From positions 1 to 11,434 of the forward strand of contig CAMORL010000041.1 of NCBI GenBank assembly GCA_946623765.1: a stretch of DNA of 11,434 nucleotides, read 5' to 3'. The DNA comes from an uncultured Clostridia bacterium (lineage in GTDB: Bacteria; Bacillota_A; Clostridia; Christensenellales; CAG-138). Made by a program: the position numbers and the translations under genes. Positions 1 through 5,553 of the stretch are shown piece after piece (the stretch's first letter is position 1; each line of letters opens with the position of its first letter). Under the pieces are notes generated by a model that worked only from the letters and a program-made list of their open reading frames with translations, was not told the origin of the DNA and made no database searches.

Positions 1-1456
1 CGGTTCCGTTGAAGACCACCTTGGTGATTGCAACCGGAACTTCTTCGCTGCCGAATGCCGCTTTTGCGTCGGCGACGAATGCGGTGAGGTCAACCGTGCC
101 GCAGTCGACGACCTGATTGTCCGCATATGCGGTCAGCGTCAAAGACTGAAGCGGTACGGGGTACGGATAGTTGGTGTAGTAATTTCTGAGCGAGGTCAGA
201 TCGTCGTAGGAAGCGGAGGTGTAGGTCTCGTTCTGGATCTTTTCCATCTGCTCCACTTCGAGCGCCGCGACTTCGTCCTTCGTGAGACTCACGCGGAAGT
301 CGTCGACGTTGATGAACGCAAAGCCGCCGTTAGAACCGTCGTTTGCGTCAACGACCTTCAGATAGCAAACTCTGCCGATGTATTCGCTTGCATCCATGTA
401 GAACCGCAAAAGCGTCAGTGCAAGCGCAGGATCGGAGAAGTAGATGTTTTCCTGCTTGATCAGCTCTTCGTCGGTGTTGCCGTCGCACAGCGCCACATAG
501 GAGCCGCCGTTGCCGGAACCCATCATGAAGGTGATGAAACCGTCGCCGCCGAGCGTGAACTTGGTGGAACGGATCGCGCCGGTCAGGTTCTCCTGGATCG
601 CGCCGTTGTTGGAGCCGTCAAGATAATATTCGCCTTCGCCGTAGACCGAACGGTCGGTCCAGTACAGCTGCGAGGTCGGAACGATCGCCGCACGGGTGAG
701 CGCGGTGCCGTCCAGAAGCAGCCAGCCGGTAAGATCGCCGGTTTCAAAGCCGCCGTTTTCGATCGTGGCAGACGTTTCATCCTCTTCAAACGGCTTCGGA
801 CCGTAGTCGGCAAACTGACGGTCGTGTTCCGCCTTCGCCGCTTCGACTTCCGCGTCGCTCGTCAGAACCTTGAACGCGTCGAGGTTCAGCCAGGAAACGT
901 CGTTGCCGTCGTCGTTGTCGGTTGCGACGATGAAGATCGTTTTGCCGATGTAGGCGGACAGATCGACGACCTTGGTCATCAGATGGTCGGTGATGTACAC
1001 GCCGTCGCAATCGTCGTTCGTGACCTTTGCGATCGCGGTTTCATTGCCCTGCTCGAAGAATTCGACGTAGCACTTTTCGGTGTTCTTGCCGCCGCCCATC
1101 TTGAAAGAAATGAAGCCGTTGCCCGCAAGTTTGAACGGATCGGAGGTCAGCGTGCCGCGCATGGCGGGGTTGCCGCCGACGGTGCCCGCGAAGTAATAGT
1201 TGCCGCTCTTTTCCATCGGCGCGCCGTTGACCTTCGCGGCATCGGTTACGCCGCGGAAGTTGAACGCGGCATCTTTACGCGTCCAGCCGATCCACTGACC
1301 GTCGGAGACGTCTTCAAAATCGCCGTTGACGATGTCGTCGTTGACCTTGGTTTCCGTTGCAGTATTGCCGCCGGCATTGCCGCTGCAGGCAAACGCGCTG
1401 AATGTCAAAACGACAACAAGCAGCACGGCAAAGAAACGGTGCAGATTTGTTTTCAT
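1..1456 (-). CDS. Secreted lipoprotein with two tandem binding-like modules; probable N-terminal part of an extracellular fructan hydrolase (partial)
   Basis: Reading from the ATG at 1456, 485 codons are open to the window edge, so the C-terminus is missing. A site GAGAGGG precedes the ATG. The N-terminus is a signal peptide: basic MKTNLHR, a hydrophobic core, then AFAC with Cys24 as the likely lipidated residue. The lipobox is loose because position -3 is Ala. Two homologous modules follow, at about residues 44-195 and 234-388. Each opens with NGxFE...GW, contains a central FKLAGNGFISFKMGGG / FTLGGDGFITFMMGSG segment, and closes with YIGK/R...D.NDG...LD/VDxF. This pattern is typical of beta-sandwich modules attached to secreted glycosidases. 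Residues 389-485 begin a further region I cannot assign. From general recollection, such modules precede GH32 or GH43 catalytic domains in clostridial surface enzymes. The neighbouring GH32 and fructokinase genes favour a fructanase, but no catalytic domain is visible here, so this is inference. It could instead be a pure binding protein. It has its own promoter and operator. Confidence 0.8.
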   Translation of the reverse strand, partial: MKTNLHRFFAVLLVVVLTFSAFACSGNAGGNTATETKVNDDIVNGDFEDVSDGQWIGWTRKDAAFNFRGVTDAAKVNGAPMEKSGNYYFAGTVGGNPAMRGTLTSDPFKLAGNGFISFKMGGGKNTEKCYVEFFEQGNETAIAKVTNDDCDGVYITDHLMTKVVDLSAYIGKTIFIVATDNDDGNDVSWLNLDAFKVLTSDAEVEAAKAEHDRQFADYGPKPFEEDETSATIENGGFETGDLTGWLLLDGTALTRAAIVPTSQLYWTDRSVYGEGEYYLDGSNNGAIQENLTGAIRSTKFTLGGDGFITFMMGSGNGGSYVALCDGNTDEELIKQENIYFSDPALALTLLRFYMDASEYIGRVCYLKVVDANDGSNGGFAFINVDDFRVSLTKDEVAALEVEQMEKIQNETYTSASYDDLTSLRNYYTNYPYPVPLQSLTLTAYADNQVVDCGTVDLTAFVADAKAAFGSEEVPVAITKVVFNGT

Positions 1457-1547
1457 AACAATTCCCTCTCTATAAAACTGTCTGTTTTGTGCTTTTCCCG
1501 CATTTTTGGTGAGCATGCGGAACAACGGTAAAAGATGGTTTCAAATG

Positions 1548-1563
1548 TGTGTAACGTTTCACA
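1548..1563. promoter_or_regulatory. LacI-family operator-like site upstream of the surface lipoprotein gene
   Basis: The 16-mer TGTGTAACGTTTCACA is a near-perfect inverted repeat centred on CpG; only one base pair breaks the symmetry. A central AACGTT flanked by TCA/TGA arms is the usual form of LacI-family operators. It lies about +8 to +23 from the predicted transcription start, where a bound repressor would block initiation or early elongation. The 11-bp core TAACGTTTCAC recurs exactly at 5441-5451 in the transport-operon promoter. A further GGTTTCAAA at 1537-1545 is also shared with that promoter (5430-5438). Confidence 0.72.
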
Positions 1564-1577
1564 GCTATCACGGGTTC

Positions 1578-1606
1578 AGTATAGCAGATGAAAAAAACAG
1601 TGTCAA
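1578..1606 (-). promoter_or_regulatory. Sigma-A-type promoter of the surface lipoprotein gene
   Basis: On the minus strand, TTGACA (1606-1601) is followed after exactly 17 bp by TATACT (1583-1578). The spacer includes a T-run, and the flanks are AT-rich. The predicted start is near 1571, giving a leader of about 115 nt before the ATG at 1456. The near-consensus boxes imply a strong promoter that needs repression, consistent with the operator immediately downstream. Confidence 0.8.
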
Positions 1607-1639
1607 TATATGATTTAATAAAAATGCGATAAATTCAAT

Positions 1640-1670
1640 AAAAATCCACCCATGCAAATCGCTTGGGTGG
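1640..1670 (-). terminator. Intrinsic terminator of the lacI-led operon
   Basis: On the minus strand, a perfect 7-bp stem CCACCCA / TGGGTGG (1670-1664 and 1652-1646) with an 11-nt loop is followed by ATTTTTATT. It lies about 25 nt beyond the stop codon of the YcxB-like gene. The plus-strand reading lacks a following U-run, so it acts in the minus direction only. It separates this operon from the lipoprotein promoter downstream. Confidence 0.75.
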
Positions 1671-1694
1671 TGCAAAAATGACTATGAAACGTTT

Positions 1695-2198
1695 TTACCG
1701 ATCGATCAGGGAACGGACGGTTTCCTCCGATCCGGTCGTGAACCCGGTCCGGTCGACGAGGATCCCCTTGTTTTGAGACGTGATCAGGATCAGCAGCCGG
1801 TCGCTCGTCAGCGTCTTTGCGATGTCGGAATATGCAGCCGTGATTTCGCGCCCCTCCGGATTCACGACGAGGTGATCCTCATAAAACACCGTCGTGCGCT
1901 CGGGATCTTCCCCGTAGAGTTCGAGAAACGCGCGATACGCCTTTCTGCGCTTGTTCCACGGCGTATAGACCGCGACCCAAAGCGAAGCAAGGATCAATAC
2001 AAACGCCTCGACCGCTATAAAAACGATGCTCGGGTTGGTCAGAAGCGTGATGACCGCGACGATGACCCATGCGCCGGTCATGATCAGCACCATCCGAAGG
2101 GCAAAGCGGGAATAGGTTTCCTTGCTCGTGCGCTTGTTGCCCTCGTAAAACAGTTCCTTTGTCAGCGTAAACCGATTGACAGCGAGCGGCTCGTTCAC
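1695..2198 (-). CDS. YcxB-like small membrane protein
   Basis: A 167-residue protein with two adjacent hydrophobic segments, at about residues 34-54 and 57-78, followed by a soluble C-terminal domain. That domain has the pattern of YcxB-like proteins: VFYEDHLVV at about 105, a SDI segment at about 124, a strand LLILIT, then QNKGILVDRTGF, close to the family's usual end. The biochemical function of this family is unknown. The start is GTG at 2198, chosen because GAGGAG lies 8 nt upstream and because the GTGA overlap with the upstream stop codon indicates translational coupling. It is the last gene before the terminator. Family assignment rests on recalled sequence pattern only; the role in sugar use is not evident. 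Confidence 0.72.
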   Translation of the reverse strand: MNEPLAVNRFTLTKELFYEGNKRTSKETYSRFALRMVLIMTGAWVIVAVITLLTNPSIVFIAVEAFVLILASLWVAVYTPWNKRRKAYRAFLELYGEDPERTTVFYEDHLVVNPEGREITAAYSDIAKTLTSDRLLILITSQNKGILVDRTGFTTGSEETVRSLIDR

Positions 2199-2980
2199 GG
2201 AATATACTCCTCCTCGGGAAGATTGTCGGGAAACGCCTCGCGGATCTGCTCCTCGACCTTGAAGTCCTTATTCAGCGGACGGTAAATGAAAAACACCGCA
2301 AGGAAGATGATGTACCAGTCGCCGAGAATCGGCACGATGAATGCCGTCCACGGCAAAAAGAGGAACAGAATGAGCCAGTATACGACCTGCAGCACCGCGC
2401 CGCCGAACACGCGTCCGGGATGGAACAGGATGAAAAACAGTGTGTTTTTCAGGCGAATGCCGAGCTTTTGCGAAAACAGCACCGCCTGCGGCCACCATAC
2501 CGTCAAAACGGCGGCGAGCACGATCGAGCCGACGAGAAGGATTGCGATCGTACCGAGCGACGGCGGCGTCGCGCCCCACAGCATCAGCGCGCCGGAGAAC
2601 ACGACAAGCCCCATAAACACGCACTGCACGATGCCGGTCAGGATCGAAATGACAAGGTTCTGCCGGAACGCCTTTTTCCAGCTCGTCCACCAGTCGCTGC
2701 TGTCGTTTCGGAGACGTCGAAGAATCAGATCATAGAGACAGCCGAGCCCCGGACCCGCGATTGCGCCGCCTGCGACGCCTGCAAGGATCGCGATCAGAGC
2801 GCTCTTTGAAAGGACTGCATAGACCATGCCGCCCGCAAACGGGATGAACAGCAAAAGCGAAAGGAAGCCCACCGCGAACAGCGCCTTCCAGCTTCCCTCC
2901 AGTACTTCACGGTAGCGGGCAAAGCCGAGCGAACGGACGCCCGTGAAACGTTTCTCGTCCTGCGGAAAAAATAAACCCAT
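2195..2980 (-). CDS. YesL/DUF624-like polytopic membrane protein
   Basis: A 261-residue protein with about six membrane-spanning segments (roughly 33-55, 58-78, 108-132, 143-165, 192-212 and 213-233). Between segments 2 and 3 is GPGLGCLYDLILRRLRND (76-93) followed by WKKAFRQN (101-108). This resembles the conserved GPA...Y...L and W..F...F..N elements of the YesL/DUF624 family, although the protein is longer than the usual ~210 residues. YesL-type genes commonly sit beside LplB/YtcP-type sugar transporters, which matches this locus; the molecular role is unknown. A strong AAGGAGG, 7 nt before the ATG, overlaps the stop of the upstream lipoprotein gene (12-nt gap). The acidic tail ends EEEYIP. 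Its 5' coding region holds an operator-like sequence (2942-2957). Confidence 0.68.
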   Translation of the reverse strand: MGLFFPQDEKRFTGVRSLGFARYREVLEGSWKALFAVGFLSLLLFIPFAGGMVYAVLSKSALIAILAGVAGGAIAGPGLGCLYDLILRRLRNDSSDWWTSWKKAFRQNLVISILTGIVQCVFMGLVVFSGALMLWGATPPSLGTIAILLVGSIVLAAVLTVWWPQAVLFSQKLGIRLKNTLFFILFHPGRVFGGAVLQVVYWLILFLFLPWTAFIVPILGDWYIIFLAVFFIYRPLNKDFKVEEQIREAFPDNLPEEEYIP

Positions 2981-2992
2981 ACAGGTCCCTCC

Positions 2993-3562
2993 TTAAAAAT
3001 GCAGTCGGTTCAAAAATTGCAGAAGGATCGCTTCCGTATCGTCTTGATACCCTTCTTTTGCAAGTACCTCGACGGTCACGGCATTCGCGCCTGTCAGCAA
3101 AAACGCCGCCGTTCCCCGCCGATACGGATTGTCCGCGCCGCTCTTAATCAGATGCAGGATGCGGTATTCGCGCCCGTTGACGGTTACGGTCGATTCCGTC
3201 GTTTCATACGCGTTCTTTTCGCGCTCGATCCAGTCGGCAACGTCGTTTTCCGCGCCGTTTTCCGTCTGCCCTTCCTTTAACAGCAGATAGATCTGCGCGT
3301 CGTAGACCGAAGCTTCTTTGCCCTGCGCGTTTTCGATCTGCTCGGCTTCGCCGGTCGTCCACGTCGCGTACCAAAGTCCGGCAATCGACATTACGTCGTT
3401 GCTCTCGTTGAGTTCGAAGCCCTCGATCGTTTCGGCGGCAAGCACGTCGCCGAAGCGGATCGGATACGCGTTCCATTCGGGATGCGCGTCCGCGGAAGGT
3501 CCTTTTGCGCACGCCGTCAGCAGCAAAAGAATCAAAAGAAGAATGGGCGTCCGCCGTTTCAT
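2993..3562 (-). CDS. Small lipoprotein of unknown function
   Basis: A 189-residue protein starting at the ATG at 3562, with AAAGGAG 7 nt upstream. The signal peptide MKRRTPILLLILLLLTAC has a canonical lipobox LTAC, so Cys18 should be lipidated and the rest displayed outside the membrane. The open frame extends upstream of this ATG through the preceding gene, but that extension is out of register with the real upstream protein and would bury the signal peptide. The mature part is a compact alpha/beta-looking domain of about 170 residues with charged surface stretches. I recognise no family. The start overlaps the stop of the upstream gene as ATGA, so the two are probably made in fixed proportion and may act together at the cell surface. 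Confidence 0.82.
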   Translation of the reverse strand: MKRRTPILLLILLLLTACAKGPSADAHPEWNAYPIRFGDVLAAETIEGFELNESNDVMSIAGLWYATWTTGEAEQIENAQGKEASVYDAQIYLLLKEGQTENGAENDVADWIEREKNAYETTESTVTVNGREYRILHLIKSGADNPYRRGTAAFLLTGANAVTVEVLAKEGYQDDTEAILLQFLNRLHF

Positions 3563-4257
3563 CGTGTCGCTCCTTTCGTCAGTAGGTTCCAGAACGCTTC
3601 TTCCGCTCCGTGCTCGTTTGCGGCCTTGCCGGAGAACCAGCGCCGTCCGAGCGACAGACCGGAAAATGCGTCCGGATCGAGATTCAGGTTTGCAAGCGCA
3701 GGGCAGTTTTCCCACAAAAACACCTTGTCGGTCACGTCGGGATCGTCTTCGTCCGGCATGGAACCGTCGGCGTTTGCCAGGATCATGTACGAGCGCTGCA
3801 AAACCTTCGGATCGTCGGTCAGATAGAAATAGCTGTCGCCCCGCGTCATGTCCGCGAGCAGCTTCGTGTCCGCTGCCTGATTGAAAAAGAGCGCCGTTTC
3901 CGCGTCGCCGCTTCGCCGCGTCAGATATTGGCACAGTTCGACCTTTACGCTGCCGTCGCCGTTGACGTCCGTGCCGAGCGACGCGAGCGCCTCTTCGAAT
4001 GCCGCCGCCTGTTCCTCGGTCAGCGGTTCTTTTGCAACGTAGGCGAACACATAATCGGGTTTTACCTTGCCGATGCCGAGGATGTTCCAAAGCATCGTGC
4101 CGACGATCGTCAGGAGCACCGCACCGATAAGAAGCCACATCCAATGGTAATGAAACCAGTTTGCGATCTTATCCTTGCGCGAAAGAACGACCGGCTCTTC
4201 CGGTTCTCTGTTTTGCGCCTCCTGCTGCGCTTTCCATTTCAAATACTCGCTTGCCAT
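3559..4257 (-). CDS. Single-pass membrane-anchored extracytoplasmic protein of unknown function
   Basis: A 232-residue protein. It has a charged N-terminal cytoplasmic segment (1-30), one hydrophobic helix at about 40-60, then an extracytoplasmic domain of about 170 residues. It contains DVNGDGSV at 97-104, which has the spacing of a calcium-binding EF-hand-type loop (D97, N99, D101). This may be structural, but only one such loop is present, and similar loops occur in uncharacterised clostridial membrane proteins. The ATG at 4257 begins 3 nt after the lacI stop. No good Shine-Dalgarno site is visible, so translation is probably coupled to lacI. It overlaps the following lipoprotein gene by ATGA. 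No family is recognised. Its place between the regulator and a lipoprotein suggests a surface complex, which is inference. Confidence 0.8.
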   Translation of the reverse strand: MASEYLKWKAQQEAQNREPEEPVVLSRKDKIANWFHYHWMWLLIGAVLLTIVGTMLWNILGIGKVKPDYVFAYVAKEPLTEEQAAAFEEALASLGTDVNGDGSVKVELCQYLTRRSGDAETALFFNQAADTKLLADMTRGDSYFYLTDDPKVLQRSYMILANADGSMPDEDDPDVTDKVFLWENCPALANLNLDPDAFSGLSLGRRWFSGKAANEHGAEEAFWNLLTKGATR

Positions 4258-4260
4258 CGT

Positions 4261-5250
4261 TTATCTGCGCGTCGTGCCGCCGAACGCGTATTCCACCGGC
4301 AGGCAGAGCAGGGACGGCGCTTTCGTCTGGTCGGTGTTCAGGATCATGTTGACGCAGGTTTCGGCAATTGCATCGACCGGCTGCACGATCGTCGAGCAGG
4401 TCAGTTCGAGGTCGCCGAAGTACCGGCAGCCGTCGAAGCCGATGATCTGCACGTCCTCCGGCACGGAAAGTCCCATTTCCCTGAGCGTTCCGCGAATCTG
4501 ATACGCAAGCGAATCGGTCACGCAGAACAGACCGTCGAAATCGAGCTTGCCGTTGTGGAAATGCGCGTTCAGAAAATCCACGAACTCCTGATACGGCGCG
4601 CCGTCGGTCAAAATCTTCTGATCGCAGGAAAGCCCCAGCGATTCGCATGCGGCGACAAAGCCGTCGCGCCGCTTTGCGGGTTCGTGCGAGAGCTGCGAAC
4701 CGATGCGCAGCATGGCGACGCGTTCGCACCCGTTTTCTTTGAGCTTTTCCGCAGCAAGCCGGCCGCCGCCGTAATTGTCGGAGGACACGCAGGGGATCTT
4801 TGCCCCGAAATAACGGTCGATCGACACCAGCGGGATTTCGTCGGACACTTCAAGCTTCGGATTGTAGCTTAAGCAGATGATGCCGTCCACCTTCTGCTGC
4901 TCCGCAAGCCGCACATATACCTGTTCCTGATCGGGATCGTAATCGGTGCCGAAGAACACCATATGATGCTTTTTCATCGCAAGCTGTTTGCCGATGCTGT
5001 TGACGAGCGACGCAAAATACGGGCTGACGAGGTTCGGCATGATGACCGCGATCGTGCGCGTCTTGCCGCTTTTCAGCCCCTGCGCATAATTATTGATATG
5101 ATAGTCCAGTTTTTTGATCGCCTGTTCGACCTTCAAACGGTATTCTTCGCCCACGCGGATCCCGTTGACGACCTTGCTGACCGTGCCGAGGGCAACGCCT
5201 GCTTCGCGCGCAACGTCATTCATGGTAGGATTGCTGCTCTTTTTTGCCAT
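4261..5250 (-). CDS. LacI-family transcriptional regulator
   Basis: A 329-residue protein of standard LacI length. The N-terminal helix-turn-helix is TMNDVAREAGVALGTVSKVVNG (written here as residues 9-30 in two adjacent helices). It is followed by the hinge region YHINNYAQGLKSGKTRTI (50-67), with Leu59 in the position of the minor-groove leucine. The rest is a periplasmic-binding-protein-like sensor domain with typical elements such as DGIICLSY, SIDRYFG, SSDNYGGGRLA, RRDGF and VPEDVQIIGFDG. The ATG at 5250 is chosen because GGAG lies 6 nt upstream. The longer in-frame start at 5301 lies within the promoter region and has no ribosome site. It heads a five-gene operon and is divergent from the sugar transport operon. 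It probably represses that operon and the surface lipoprotein gene through TGTGAAAC-type sites, and perhaps itself. The effector is unknown; a fructose-containing sugar is the likely class. Confidence 0.93.
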   Translation of the reverse strand: MAKKSSNPTMNDVAREAGVALGTVSKVVNGIRVGEEYRLKVEQAIKKLDYHINNYAQGLKSGKTRTIAVIMPNLVSPYFASLVNSIGKQLAMKKHHMVFFGTDYDPDQEQVYVRLAEQQKVDGIICLSYNPKLEVSDEIPLVSIDRYFGAKIPCVSSDNYGGGRLAAEKLKENGCERVAMLRIGSQLSHEPAKRRDGFVAACESLGLSCDQKILTDGAPYQEFVDFLNAHFHNGKLDFDGLFCVTDSLAYQIRGTLREMGLSVPEDVQIIGFDGCRYFGDLELTCSTIVQPVDAIAETCVNMILNTDQTKAPSLLCLPVEYAFGGTTRR

Positions 5251-5261
5251 ATCAGACTCCG

Positions 5262-5281
5262 TTTCGTGAAATTTCATGAAA
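5262..5281. promoter_or_regulatory. Two abutting 10-bp palindromes in the lacI leader
   Basis: TTTCGTGAAA (one mismatch from perfect symmetry) is followed directly by the perfect palindrome TTTCATGAAA. The period is 10 bp, one DNA turn. They occupy about +5 to +24 of the predicted lacI transcript, between promoter and ribosome site, which is a position suited to autoregulation. The arms (TTTCa/gTGAAA) share TTTCA/TGAAA with the operators but lack the central AACGTT. Confidence 0.4.
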
Positions 5282-5291
5282 TCTAACGTGT

Positions 5292-5320
5292 AATATACCA
5301 CATTGTTTCACGATTGTAAA
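5292..5320 (-). promoter_or_regulatory. Sigma-A-type promoter of the lacI-led operon
   Basis: On the minus strand, TTTACA (5320-5315) is followed after 17 bp by TATATT (5297-5292), with a predicted start near 5285. The spacer contains GTTTCACGATT on the plus strand (5305-5315). This 11-mer is identical to 5445-5455, which forms half of the transport operon's operator. The regulator may therefore bind its own promoter. Confidence 0.7.
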
Positions 5321-5393
5321 GAGTAAAAATACGAAAAACGCGAAAAAGATTGCGATAATTGAAAATAATACGCATAAATTTGCAGATCAGCCG

Positions 5394-5423
5394 TTGACAA
5401 TTCCGGCACAAGCGTGCTATTAT
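5394..5423 (+). promoter_or_regulatory. Sigma-A-type promoter of the sugar transport and hydrolysis operon
   Basis: TTGACA at 5394-5399 is followed, after 18 bp, by TATTAT at 5418-5423. TG lies one base before the -10 box (5415-5416), giving an extended -10. The region upstream (about 5321-5390) is A-rich. The predicted start is near 5430, leaving a leader of about 124 nt before the GTG start of permease 1. It diverges from the lacI promoter about 100 bp away. Confidence 0.75.
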
Positions 5424-5436
5424 GAATGTGGTTTCA

Positions 5437-5452
5437 AAAATAACGTTTCACG
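5437..5452. promoter_or_regulatory. LacI-family operator-like site of the transport operon
   Basis: AAAATAACGTTTCACG is centred on CpG at 5444-5445, 21 bp downstream of the -10 box. It shares TAACGTTTCAC exactly with the site before the surface lipoprotein gene, and the spacing from the -10 box matches within 1 bp. The right half is the strong one; the left half (AAAATAAC) departs from TGTGAAAC. An extra GTTTCA at 5431-5436 may act as an auxiliary half-site. Confidence 0.65.
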
Positions 5453-5456
5453 ATTA

Positions 5457-5503
5457 CCCGCAAAACGTCGCACAGGTTGGTGACCCGACGACCGTGATGC
5501 GGG
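5457..5503 (+). other. Potentially structured 5' leader of the transport operon
   Basis: Nested complementary segments can form a branched hairpin in the leader: CCCGCA (5457-5462) with TGCGGG (5498-5503), CGTCG (5466-5470) with CGACG (5486-5490), and a small GGT/ACC inner stem. No U-run follows, so it is not a terminator. It could stabilise the mRNA. I recognise no riboswitch family, and the structure is predicted by eye only. Confidence 0.35.
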
Positions 5504-5553
5504 CAAAAGCAGTCACTTTATTCCATGCGCAAAATGAATAAGGAGGTTCCCCC

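Noticed and set aside
824..1531. A 235-codon plus-strand open frame opposite the surface lipoprotein
   Set aside because: The minus-strand protein has a signal peptide, duplicated modules and its own promoter; the plus frame is a shadow that even runs through that promoter region.
1548..1563. CcpA-type catabolite (cre) site
   Set aside because: The consensus needs one extra base between each TGWAA-type arm and the central CG; here the arms abut AACGTT directly, as in other LacI-family operators.
3946..3969. Dockerin module in the membrane-anchored protein
   Set aside because: Dockerins need two calcium-loop repeats of about 22 residues; only one loop is present and the protein is anchored by a membrane helix.
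3563..4144. N-terminal extension of the small lipoprotein to 383 residues
   Set aside because: The extension would overlap the real upstream gene in another frame and place the lipobox signal peptide internally; the ATG at 3562 has a good ribosome site.
3610..4872. A 420-codon plus-strand open frame opposite the lacI and membrane-protein genes
   Set aside because: It is antisense to a well-supported LacI regulator and has no ribosome site or recognisable domain.
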